From assembly GCF_000002235.5 (NCBI RefSeq), contig NW_022145594.1, positions 19,012,412-19,076,411 on the forward strand: DNA of 64,000 nt, written 5' to 3'. Under the pieces are notes generated by a model that saw nothing but the letters and a program-made list of their open reading frames with translations, did no database searches and was not told the origin of the DNA. The stretch's first letter is position 1; the number at the start of each line of letters is the position of its first letter. A program made the position numbers and the translations under genes. This document shows, one piece after another, positions 51,384 to 61,815 of this stretch. Source of the stretch: Strongylocentrotus purpuratus (lineage: Eukaryota; Echinodermata; Echinoidea; Camarodonta; Strongylocentrotidae).

Positions 51384-51405
51384 GAGAAGATATTTGCTGA
51401 GAAAT

Positions 51406-51464
51406 CATCATCACCATCTCAGCTTCTTCTACAGAGATTGCATCATTCCTCCTGATTCTCCTTG
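51406..51464 (+). other. Predicted non-coding exon 1 of gene 4
   Basis: 5' UTR exon ending CTCCTTG|GTGAGTAT at 51464/51465. The next exon starts at 52036 after the acceptor TTCCATCCAG. Both splice sites are conserved in gene 5. The start is approximate. Confidence 0.6.
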
Positions 51465-52074
51465 GTGAGTATACCTCAATGGTTGTCGAAGTATACCTGC
51501 GATATTCGTAAATTTTCTTGACTCTGCTAGTTTTATTCATAATTTAATTATAGACTTTTTGTTTTCTTAGAAAAAGAGTGACCAGAATTATTTTGCTTAT
51601 TGTGCAGTCACTGATTTTTTTAAATTTCGTACCTTTCTATTCAAATATGGATTGGCCAAAATGTTTCACATCAGTGTTAACGGTGAAATAGATAAATGCA
51701 ATCAAACCATATACAAATAATACATTTTATCTCGTAATCAAATGAAGTTCAATTTATAATCATCTCGCAATGTTTCAAAACAGCTCAGTGTTTTTCATGC
51801 TTTTTTCATACAATGTATAGCATTTGGAGTGCCCAGTTGAGAATTATTCATACTGCAAAGTCTTTGATATTTTGTTCTGCAGTATATGCTTCTTCTTCTC
51901 TCTCTCTCTCTCTCTCTGTATCCATGTCTTACTACCTATCTATCTAACTTTCTAACTATCTTCACTCTGCAAAATCTCAACAAATCATAAAACTTAACTA
52001 ACTATCAGTTTCCATTTTGTTTTACTTCCATCCAGATTTCATTCCATCGTCGCCTTATCACCCAATCAATCAAA

Positions 52075-54033
52075 ATGGCTTCCAAGATGCTGCTCGTGAT
52101 TTTTGCCGTTGTCATGGCAACTGCCTTAGTAACCGCCGAAACGTTCGACGATCTAACGGATGCCGATCTGGATGAGATGCTGGACCTGATGTCGAAGAGG
52201 GCTGATTCAAACGATGCCAACGGTGGAATGGTGTTCGACGACGCCTATGCTGAAATGGCCAAACGGGGACTAGGACGTGGAAAGTTTATCCGTAAGTATA
52301 TTAATTTTCACCGATACGCGTTTGGATTCTAACACAATTGCTCCTGTGCCAGTTGCTCCGCGGTATTTTCAATCATAGAAGAACCTGATTCCGCAACATT
52401 AGACCCTTAGCCCTCACCTCTAAAATGTAACATATTTTGCCATTTGCATCCTAATCATCACCATGTCCTTTGACGAATTAAAGCTCGAAGATTTTGCCGC
52501 CAGCGCAAAATATCGAATTACCGTAACTGAGAAAAAAATAAATTGCTCGCAATAGACGGTCAGAGACATAACGTGCGAAGAAACATTTAACAGGAAATTA
52601 ACCTTTCAACTACGAAGCATTAAAATGACATAAAGAATAAAACAATGTTTAATTTGATTTAAAAAGCATTGCTGTATGCCAAATATTATCGTCTTACAAG
52701 TAAAATGAAGAAACCCTACTTCGCCGTATTCACGACGTCGCCTACTCCCCAAGGAAGCTGCAGTTTGTCGAAACTTCCCTTCAAAACTTCCGGGTTGTGA
52801 CGTTTTGCAGGGAGAACTGATAAAGCGCGCGGCGCACGCTTTATATGCAATACACGTCGAACACGGTGTACCTCCAAGTGTTTGGTTGTAATAATTGTTC
52901 CTCGAAAACCAAAAGGAAATCGTTTCCAGACCAACACAATCGCAATGAAATATTCAAGCTATAGGTAGACGCTCTGAAAGTAGATAACATTCTGGACAAA
53001 AGGTACAAGTACCGTAGTACGATACGAAAAACGATGTGATCTGCAGTGATCAGTTTACAGTTTACAGAAGAGAAACATATGCACGTGATAGCGGTCGAAT
53101 CCATGCGATACGTCACAGAACGGGCCGTGTGCAAACCCAATGGCTGCGCTCTCATAGAGACGAAGGATTCTGAAGAAGAGTTTCGCCTCCCTTTTTTTCT
53201 TCAAATTTATAATATTTGATATTTTCAGATAATGTTTTAAATGGCCTACAAACTGAATTAACATATGGGTTGAGATTAATTTTCCTTTAAAGAAGGAGAT
53301 AGGGAAACTTATTTGGGCATTATTGGAATGAAAAACGAGAAAATAATTATGTAGATGCTGATATATACGTACTCGTACATTCTAGTTAGTATATAATGGC
53401 ATTTTAATTAGATGGGATGGGGGCTAATGTGAAAAAATTGAAATGTTTCAAAAAGGTGTAACAAAGCTTTGTTGTATTGGACTTTTGGGCAAAATTTCAT
53501 AAATATTACGTAAGACGATCAGGTTTAAAGGGGGTGCAAGTGATAAAGGCCTAAATGTAAAACACCCCAACAAATTACGTGTCATCTAATGGCCTTGATA
53601 ACTTTTGTCCATGCGGACAAGGAATTATTCCATCATTCTGGACTATTTCTTCGTTTATGGACTGTGAAAAATACAGAAAATGCTACTTAATCCTTGTTTT
53701 ATTGAGCCCTTTCTAAACCATAAAGTCAGAAATCAATTTGGGGCATTGCCCCAAATTGTAAATAATCACGTGACTGAAATCATAGTACCATATACTAGCA
53801 ATTTGAATATCTTTCATTGATGCCTAATGAAATAAAAGTTATTGAGATTGTGTATGTTGTTATTTGAAAACTCCTATTTGTCAGATGGAGGTGGTTTCTA
53901 AATTATTTATTCCTTTGTTTCACCATTTCATGTGACAGGTTGTGTACATCCCCTGAACGGCTTCCAATGCGTTTGTGACAAGCGACAACGCAAGACCAGC
54001 CCCAAGTACTACAGGGTCTGCGGATACGAGTAA
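52075..54033 (+). CDS. Four-Cys secreted peptide precursor, gene 4
   Basis: Coding exons are 52075-52291 and 53939-54033, giving 103 residues. Residues 1-21 are the signal peptide (MASKMLLVIFAVVMATALVT, then A). The acidic propeptide (ETFDDLTDADLDEML, with an internal MSKR) ends EMAKR. The predicted mature peptide of 39 residues is GLGRGKFIR followed by a cysteine domain with CVHPLNGFQCVCDKRQRK and YYRVCGYE, net charge about +7. Cys spacing is C-x8-C-x-C-x14-C, so two disulfides are expected. The donor is GTAAGT and the acceptor ATGTGACAG; the split codon gives Arg. It lies in duplication unit A and is nearly identical to gene 5. No AATAAA lies close to the stop. One conserved in both units is at 54797, implying a long 3' UTR or a missed signal. 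Inferred role: secreted cationic defence-type peptide. Confidence 0.88.
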
Positions 54034-54796
54034 GACACCAATCGTCGAACCGAACCCAACACCCGAATGGACCGGTATCCAATACACACGTCAAAGGTCA
54101 AACTTCGGAAAGAATCATCGCCTGACTCCAGCAGCGTATAGTTGAACGCAAATTATATTGGGTCATTGCACTTTTTGCCAGTGATCGGAATGATTCAATC
54201 GCTATGTTAGACATCCAATAGGAATCGCTAACATCTAATTTTGCTTTCAAAGGGTGTTTCGTATTTGATTTGTTCAACTATACGATTTGGCCCTGTCACT
54301 TTAATGTACATGTGGTTTTTAGCATTTTTTCACGTGCTAAATGTTGACATGCCACGTGGATCTCATGTGCGCTTACATGTTATTCGTTTAAGTAACCTGT
54401 CGAAGTAAAAGTTTTTTTTTTTGCCGTGATACCTCTTTTGTTTCATGAGGGTTTTTTATATACTTTTTATACACCATTTGTTTAAATATCAATCTTAGAT
54501 AATGAAGAAGATTTTAGTTAAAGCTAATAAGTAATGCATAAATAAATGCAATCGGAATTTAAAATTGTCTACATCTAGAATCATGTAGCCGTAGAATAAT
54601 AAGATCAAATTATAAAAATAATTACTGTTTAATTTTTAAATAATCTGAATCAATAAATTAGTCTACTGTAGATGGCATACGTAGCGTATATTTGTAGAAG
54701 CATTAGATTTTATCATGGACAACGCAAACAATTTAAATGTATGTTCGTTTTGATAATCATCGGAATATTCCTATTTTGGTAACGCTGCAACTTCTA

Positions 54797-54802
54797 AATA
54801 AA
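54797..54802 (+). other. Possible polyadenylation signal of gene 4
   Basis: AATAAA in CTTCTAAATAAAGAAGG, conserved at 61390 in unit B. It is about 760 bases after the stop, so assignment is tentative. Confidence 0.35.
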
Positions 54803-54949
54803 GAAGGTTAAATTTAAAACCTTATGATGTCATTGCTTTCTTTATCATTCCTTAAACTGCAGGTGAAAAGTGATGTATGAAAGATGTACTTGGTAATGCA
54901 TTTTTCGAGAGAAAATAAGTGGAACTTGGATTTTATAAAAAATAAGTAA

Positions 54950-55137
54950 AAAGCCAGTAGAGAGAGGGGGAAAGAGAGGCGGGGAGTGCGTAGAAGAAAG
55001 AAAAGTACCTGCATAGATTGGGACGGGAATAGAGAGCAAACAAAAAAGAGAGAGGTGGAGAGATAGAGAAGAGAGAAAAAGAGAGTAACGGAAAGGAGGG
55101 GGAGGCAGAGGAATGTGGAGATAAGAGAGAGAGAGAA

Positions 55138-55169
<32 letters not shown>

Positions 55170-55172
55170 GTT
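54950..55172. repeat. (GA)n tract at the end of duplication unit A
   Basis: Purine-rich microsatellite shared with unit B (about 61548-61750), where it has diverged and carries a G run at 61740-61750. Confidence 0.8.
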
Positions 55173-55608
55173 ACGTAAATGAGAGATTAACATAACATAA
55201 CTTGAGAGCTATAGAGAGGGCTAGCTATGCTTTGGGGGTTTTCGCCTCGCATTCTGTTATTATTCATTTTATTTACTGTAAGATGTTTTAAGCTGCATGA
55301 TTGAGTCAATTTGCTCTCGAAGGTGGATGCTTCCAAAACCTCATAGTACAAAATGACTTGTATTTTATTTACATAATAAACCTTTCGGAATAACCTCTTA
55401 ACAGATTCCTTCAATAATCGATCGAAAGAATAGTATTCAATGTTATGTTGTGAGTGACTTGCTAGATGTGTCAAGGGCAACATAGTATTAACATTAAAAA
55501 ACATTTTTAATAATATCATTTATTTGGGTCTTTATTAAATTGCTTCACCCCTCCTTGCATCCATTTTGAAATTACTCTATGAAACATCGTTCTGCATGGA
55601 TAAAATAG

Positions 55609-55966
55609 TTCAGTTCAGTATAGTTCAGTTTATTGAATTCCATCTTTAAAAACATGTTTGCAAAGTAACAACGTGCAATTTCATGAAGAATATAATAATT
55701 GGGATAACATATACATGCGAAATTAATTAATACAAAACGAAATAAGGCACAGCTGTAAAAAAAAAAAAAAAAAAAAAAAAAGTTTTGTTTGGACATCTTC
55801 CTATCAAATTACATATAATAAATGTAGTAAGAAAACAAGTAGCAAGTAAAATTTCGGATATTATCATTCAGAAATTGCATAACAACCGGCACAAACCCAG
55901 AACATGAAATACAACATGGTAGGATGAAAAAGTCTGAAGATAGCAAAGGTGAAATGTGAGGGAAAG

Positions 55967-56003
<37 letters not shown>

Positions 56004-56123
56004 AAGCTGGAGCAATACATTCAGTGAGAGTCATGCGCAATCAAGAAACTTTTGAGATTACGTTTAAAACTGTTGTAAAATGAGATTGAAGTTATATTAG
56101 TTGGAAGAAAGTTCCAAATTTCC
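55609..56123 (-). mobile_element. 5'-truncated LINE insertion in unit B
   Basis: A 515-bp insertion flanked by TAAAATAG (55601-55608 and 56124-56131). Unit A has the uninterrupted site (TGAAATAG then AACAAAACATTG). On the minus strand it opens with about 34 codons resembling the C-terminus of LINE reverse-transcriptase proteins (WNFLPTNITSISF, FKRNLKSFL), stopping at about 56021. A 3' UTR with a (GA)n and a poly(T) run follows. It ends in AATAAACTGAAC plus short CTGAACT-type repeats at 55609, a tail style of CR1/L2-like LINEs. The WN-LP...FK--LK-FL motif is the basis of the family call. Confidence 0.8.
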
Positions 56124-57673
56124 TAAAATAGAACAAAACATTGCTGTCTTCCGCCTTCATCCATCATAAAGTCAATGGGCATTTCTCTTTCCTCGGATGA
56201 CTCCGCCTTTGGAACCGGACCCTGGCGCCCAGAATGACCACTACAAATATAAAAGCAATATCATTTCATGCCTCCTTGCATTTCCAAGTACTACAACAGT
56301 AATCGCTGGTCAAATCATCTCTTTCTTTTTTCTTTTTCAAAATCCTCTTTTATTTTCATAGAGGTTGACTCTAATTGACCCCAGCCCCCTCCTTTAGCAC
56401 ATGTTCTTGTTACGATCTGTGTAGTATCAAATATCTAATAACGGGTAGCCAAATCTGCCAGCACAATCAAAGTCATTACGATTTAATTACTGTCATGATT
56501 AGGGTTTAGTTCATTTCCGCATCATTACAATCAGCTATTCCAAAGCCTCCTCGCTCGTTGCTTTCTAATTCCAATGTGTCAAACGGTTACCACTTGAGGT
56601 CGGTTAACATTGAAAGTCTAAATTTATTGTTGTTTCCTGAGATTTAAAGTATAAATCCCTTCTAACGCTCATGCAATCTTGTTTCGTTTGGTTTTTCTCT
56701 TTGTTTTGCCTTTGTTTCTTCCTTGCCTTTTGTTTTCTTGCTGTTTTTTCGTTATCATTAACTTTCTTTAATACTTGTTTTCTAAATCCTTAGCCATTTC
56801 AATGCTATTCAAGGTCAGTATATGATGATAGACAATGAAAAAAAAATATATTTCATGATAAATTTATAAATTTTGTAAACTATATGTTACTCTTGTAAAT
56901 ATCAGGATTCATTTTATAACAACAATACAATGTGGATTATTAATGTACCATGAAATTTAATATTTGTTTTAATACATAACATGTAAAAATATCACACACA
57001 TGCATGATTTTCGTATGTATAGATAAAGTTTATGATCCTCTAATCTTTTATCTTGAAAGGTCTTATTTCTAAGGATTCAGTGCCAACGAGTATGGTTCAT
57101 CTGCAGCATTTTATGTTTTAGAGAGACAGTCTACAACGGCCAAGCATGTACTATTAATTACTGTTACTCCAGGTTACATTTCAATCATTCTTGAATGGAA
57201 CTTCAAACACTACGCAAAGTAAACTAATAGTAACATTTATAAAATGATAACCTAAATATATTGCACCGTCATAATAAAACTATTCCAAGGCGCATTGTGA
57301 AATTAAGAAAAGTAAGAAAGGAGAAGAATTGTAACAAATTAGATAAAAGTATCAGTGTGAACAAGGTAAGTGAGTTTAATTAGACTTCACAACCATGGTT
57401 ATCATGCTTGGTGACATATTCCGGGTGGTTTGGACCGAAGATGACGGCTGGACAATGAGATATTGAATGACATCAAGAAAACCACAATTTCTTTTGGAAA
57501 CTTCATCAATCAGAGGGACTGCGCGTTCCCCAGAGGGGCTTGCTAATTGGTCTGATGGATATGTTGGTGTATATACGCCTTTATAATGACTTCGAGCAAA
57601 TATCGTAATAAGGGGGAAGTCTAGGGCGGGGTCGTTGGACCATGGCGAAAGGAGGCATAAAGATGTAGGAAAG

Positions 57674-57681
57674 TATATAAG
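57674..57681 (+). promoter_or_regulatory. TATA box of gene 5
   Basis: TATATAAG in AAGTATATAAGGAGAAGAT. The proximal promoter (for example ATATCGTAATAAGGGGGA and GGCGGGGTCGTTGGACC about 75-115 bp upstream) is strongly conserved with gene 4. Confidence 0.7.
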
Positions 57682-57703
57682 GAGAAGATGTTTGCTGAGA
57701 AAT

Positions 57704-57757
57704 CATCATAACCATCTCAGCTTGCAGAGATTGCATCATTCCTCCTGATTCTCTTTG
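57704..57757 (+). other. Predicted non-coding exon 1 of gene 5
   Basis: 5' UTR exon ending CTCTTTG|GTGAGTAT. The next exon begins at 58419 after TTCCATCCAG. It is slightly shorter than the gene 4 exon because of a small deletion after CAGCTT. Confidence 0.6.
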
Positions 57758-58449
57758 GTGAGTATACCTCAATGGTTGCCGAAGTAGACCTGCGATATTC
57801 GCAAATTTACTTGATTCTTGCTATTGTATTTATATATAAACTTGTTGTTATCTTAGGCAAAGAACGAGAAGAGTGATTATGCTTATTGTGCAGTCACCGA
57901 ATTTGTTTAATTTCGTACTTTTCTATTCAAATATGGATTGGAAATAATGTATCACATCAATTTTATCGTTCTTGGTATTGTATCATTAAAATACGTTCCT
58001 TAATTAGAGTAATGCAATCAAACCATATACAAATATCTTATTTATTTCCAAATGTTACTACTCAATCGCGACTCATTGTAGAATGTGTGCTGACTAATAC
58101 TTTTATCTTGTGATCAAAGGAAGTTCAATGTTTAATCATCTCGCAATGTCTCAAGACAGCTCTGTGTTTTCCTCCTTTTTCCTTATAGTGTACAGCATTT
58201 GAAGTGCCAAGTTGAGAGTTATTTATAGTGCCCATTCTTGGATATTTCTTTCTGCAGTATATGCTTTTTTTTTTCACTCTCTCTCTCTCTCTCTCTCCTT
58301 GTCTCCATGTCTAGCTAAATATTTTTCTATCTGTCTGTCTATCTTCAATCTGCAAAATCTCAACAAATCATACAACTGAACTGACTATCAATTTCCATCT
58401 ACTTTTATTTCCATCCAGATTTCATTCAATCGTCGCCTTACCAATCAAA

Positions 58450-60245
58450 ATGGCTTCCAAGATGCTGCTCGTGATTTTTGCCGTCGTCATGGTAACTGCC
58501 TTAGCAACCGCCGAAACGTTCGACGATCTAACGAATGCCGATCTGGATGAGATGCTGGCCGTGATGTCGAAGAGGGCTGATTCAAACGATGCCAAGGGCG
58601 GAATGATGTTCGACGATGCCTATGCTGAAATGGCCAAACGAGGACTAGGACGTGGAAAGTTTATCCGTAAGTATATTAATTTTCACCGATACGCGTTTGG
58701 ATTCTACCACAAATGCTCCTGCGCCATTTGCTCCGCGGTATTTTCAATCCTAGAAAAATCTGATTCTGACAGTCAAACTTGCCGCAACACTTTACCTCTA
58801 GTCCTTACCTCTAAAACCTAACCTATGTTGCCATTTGCATCTTAACCATCACCCTATACTTTGACGAAATAAAGCGCTGACCTTTCGGATTATCGTAACT
58901 GAGAACAAATAAAATGCTCGCAATAGACGGTCAGAGCCATAACGTGCGAAGAAACATTTAAAAGGAAATTTACCTCTCAACTACGAAGCATTATCATGAC
59001 ATAAAGAATAAAGCACCGACTGATTTGATTTAAAAAGCATTGCTGAGTGCCAAATAATATCAAGAACAATAACAATAAAGAGCAATGAAGAGACCCTACT
59101 TCGCCATATTTACGACGTTGCGTCGTCTGCTCCCCCAAAAAGTTGCCAGATTGTAGAAATTTCACTTAAAAGCTTCCGGGTTGTGGCCTTTTTGCAAGGA
59201 AAACTTATTTGGCGCGCGCGTTATATACAATGCATGTCAAACATGGTGTACTGTCAAGTGTTTGATTGTATTAATTTTTCCTCGAAAACCAAGGGGAAAT
59301 CATTTCATCGGTTTCCAGACCAACACAATCGCAATGAAATATTCAAGCTACAGGTAGCAGCTCTTAAGGTGAAAAAAATGTCTTGACAAAAAGTAAAAAT
59401 ACGACAGGAAAAACTATGTGATCTGCAGTGATCATTTTACAGTTTAAAGCAGGAAAATGTACGTACGCAATACCGGTCGAATCCATGCGAAACGTCACGG
59501 AACGGGCCGTGTGCAAACACAACGGCTTTGTTCTCAGAGCCACAATTGAGAGACGAAGAATTCTGAAGAAGACTTTCGCCCCCCTTTTACCAAATGTATG
59601 ATATTTAATATTTCTTAGATAATGTTTTAAATGGCCTACAAACTGAATTAACATGTAGTTTGAAGTTAATTCCTCTCCCAGGAAGGAGATGTGGAAACGA
59701 ATTGAAGCATTATTGGAAAGAAAACCGAGAAAATGTACGTAGATACTGATATAAACGTACTAATGAAATATATTTGATAGATAATGGCATAGACCTATAC
59801 CAAAGCCTTCTTGTATTGAACTTTTGGTCAAAATTCCATTTACTTCAGATATACACGATCAGGTTTAAAAGGGGTGCAAGTAATATAGGCATTGGTGTAA
59901 ATACACCCACAAATTACGTGTCGTCTGATTGCCTTCACTGTTTTCTTCCATGCCCCATATTGTAGCTAAGCACGTGACTTAATAATATAATGAATACCCT
60001 ACTCGCAATTTGAATATCTTGTATTGATGCCAAATCAGATATCAGTTATTGAAATGGGACATTTTGTATCTAATTTGAATACCCCCATCTTGTCAGGTGG
60101 AACTGTTTTCTGAATTATTCATATCTTGGTTTCACTATTTCATGTTGCAGGCTGTGTACATCCCCTGAACGGCTTCCAATGCATCTGTGACAGGCGACAA
60201 CGCAAGACCAGCCCCAAGTACTACAGGGTCTGCGGATACGAGTAA
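58450..60245 (+). CDS. Four-Cys secreted peptide precursor, gene 5
   Basis: Coding exons are 58450-58666 and 60151-60245, giving 103 residues. The layout is the same as gene 4: signal peptide 1-21, acidic propeptide, MAKR site, then GLGRGKFIR and the C-x8-C-x-C-x14-C domain. It differs from gene 4 at nine residues. Seven are in the signal and propeptide (A15V, V19A, D29N, D37A, L38V, N49K, V53M). Only two conservative ones are in the mature peptide (V-to-I between Cys2 and Cys3, K-to-R after the conserved Asp). Mature length 39, net charge about +7. Acceptor CATGTTGCAG; the rebuilt codon is CGC for Arg. Unspliced, exon 2 stays open for about 50 more codons, but this is not conserved in gene 4 and is taken as chance. 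Intact promoter, splice sites and frame indicate a functional gene. Confidence 0.88.
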
Positions 60246-60686
60246 GACACCAATCGTCGAACCGAACCCGACACCTGAATGGACCGGTATCCGAGTACAC
60301 ACGTCAAAGGTGAAACTCCGGAAAGAATTATCGACCGACTCCAGCAGCGTAGTTGAACGCATATTATATTGGGTCATCGCACTTTTTGTCAGTGATCGGA
60401 ATGATTAAATCGCTATCGATAACATCTAATTTTTGCTTTCAAACTCAAAGGGTGTTTCGTATTTGATTTGTTCAACTATTCGATTTGGCTCTGTCACTTT
60501 AATGTACATGTGATTTCTAGCATTATTTCACGTGCTATACGTTGACATACCACGTGAAGTTCATGTGCGTTTACATGTTATTCGTTTATGTAACATGTCG
60601 AAGTAAAAGCATTATTTTTTGACCGTGATACCTCTTTTGTTTGATAACGGTTTTTGTTATATACTTTTTATACACCATTTGTTTAA

Positions 60687-61075
60687 AGGTAGAGACCAGT
60701 ATTGGAAACGCCCCAATTTCAAAAAATGAAATAGAAGCTCTTTATTACCGATCACGTGAAAGAATATGTTTTGACTAATTCATGATGATACAAATTTTGC
60801 CGGGAAACCGCCTACTAATTGATATATTTTGGTAGATTAGTTTATCTGTTTGACTGTAGAGAGATAAACGCACGTGTCGCGCACGTGTGCGTAGTCCCAT
60901 ATACATCTTTCTGTGTACAGTGCTTGCAACTTTACCGAGACTGGCTCAAATTTCTTATCATTTTGATGATTCGAGAGCCTTGCAGTACACACCAATACTT
61001 ATATGCTAGATGATCAACCTTTTCTGATCGATTCCACAACGTTTCTTTCAGCATGACCATAACTGGTCTTTATCT
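60687..61075. mobile_element. TTAA-flanked MITE, family 1 relative, in unit B
   Basis: A 389-bp insertion between TTAA (60683-60686 and 61076-61079). Unit A keeps the empty site, a single TTAA at 54482-54485 in the same context (CACCATTTGTTTAAATATCA). Ends: AGGTAGAGACCAGTATTGG and, inverted, AGATAAAGACCAGTTATGG. The right ~190 bp is clearly related to the copies at 2725 and 14904 (GTAGTCCCATATACAT, TATATGCTAGATGATCAACC). The left half is different, so it is a subfamily or a recombinant. Confidence 0.85.
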
Positions 61076-61389
61076 TTAAATATCAATCTTAGATAATGAA
61101 GAAGATTTTAGTTAAAGCTATTAAGTAATGCATAAACAAATGCAATCAGAATTTAGAATTGTCTATGTCTAGAATCATTTAGCCGTAGAATAGTAAGATC
61201 AAATGAAACAAATAATTACTGTTTAAGTTTTAATAATCTGAATCAATAAATTAGTGTACTGTAGAAAGCATACGTAGCCTAGATTTGTAGAATCATTTGA
61301 TTTTATTATCGACAACGCACAATTGTTAAATGTATGTTCGTTTTGATAACCATCGGAATATTCCTATTTTGGTAAGGCTGCAACTTCTA

Positions 61390-61395
61390 AATAAA
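61390..61395 (+). other. Possible polyadenylation signal of gene 5
   Basis: AATAAA conserved with 54797 in unit A. Between the stop and this site lies the inserted MITE, which would then be part of the gene 5 3' UTR. The assignment is tentative. Confidence 0.3.
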
Positions 61396-61815
61396 GAAGG
61401 TTACCTTTCAGATCGTATGCTGTCATTGCTTTCTTTATCATTCCTTAAACTGCAGGTGAAAAGTGGTGTGTGAAAGATGTAGTTGGTGATGCATTTTTGG
61501 AGAGAAAATAAGTGGAGCTTGGATTTTTAAAAAAATAATTTAAAAGCCAGTAGAGAGAGGAGAAAAGGGAGGTAGGAAGTGCGAGAAAGAAAGAGGAGAC
61601 ATGCACAATTGGAACGAGAATTGAAAGCTAAAAATAGAGAGAGAAGTGAAATATAGAGAAGGAAGATAAGGAGAGTGATAGAGAGGAGGGGAAATAGAGA
61701 AATGCGGAGATAAGAGAGTGAGATAGCGAAAGAGAGAATGGGGGGGGGGGTAACGTAGAAGTAGAAGAGAGATGAAAATAATATAACATGAGAGCTAATG
61801 GGAGGGATAGCGATT

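Larger units (their letters stand above)
45795..55222. repeat. Segmental duplication unit A
   Basis: Aligns in order with unit B (55223-61815). Anchors are AGCTATGCTTT then GGGTTTTCGCCT at the left; TTTATTTACTGTAAGATG; the flank ACAAATGACTTG; the whole of gene 4 against gene 5; and CAACTTCTAAATAAAGAAGG with GAGAGCTA near the right end. After subtracting the TU element (about 3.2 kb) and about 450 bp of unshared sequence at 45832-46285, the core is about 5.8 kb, against about 5.7 kb in unit B without its insertions. The left boundary is approximate. Confidence 0.8.
55223..61815. repeat. Segmental duplication unit B
   Basis: Direct tandem copy of unit A. It lacks the TU element but carries a LINE fragment (55609-56123) and a TTAA MITE (60687-61075) that unit A lacks. 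Non-coding parts are clearly alignable but with many substitutions and indels, so the duplication is not very recent. Promoter, both splice junction sets and the ORF of the gene are intact in both units. Confidence 0.8.

Noticed and set aside
58667..58821. Intron-retained extension of gene 5 containing a CxCxxC motif
   Set aside because: Gene 4 has a stop soon after the donor at the equivalent place, so the extension is not conserved.
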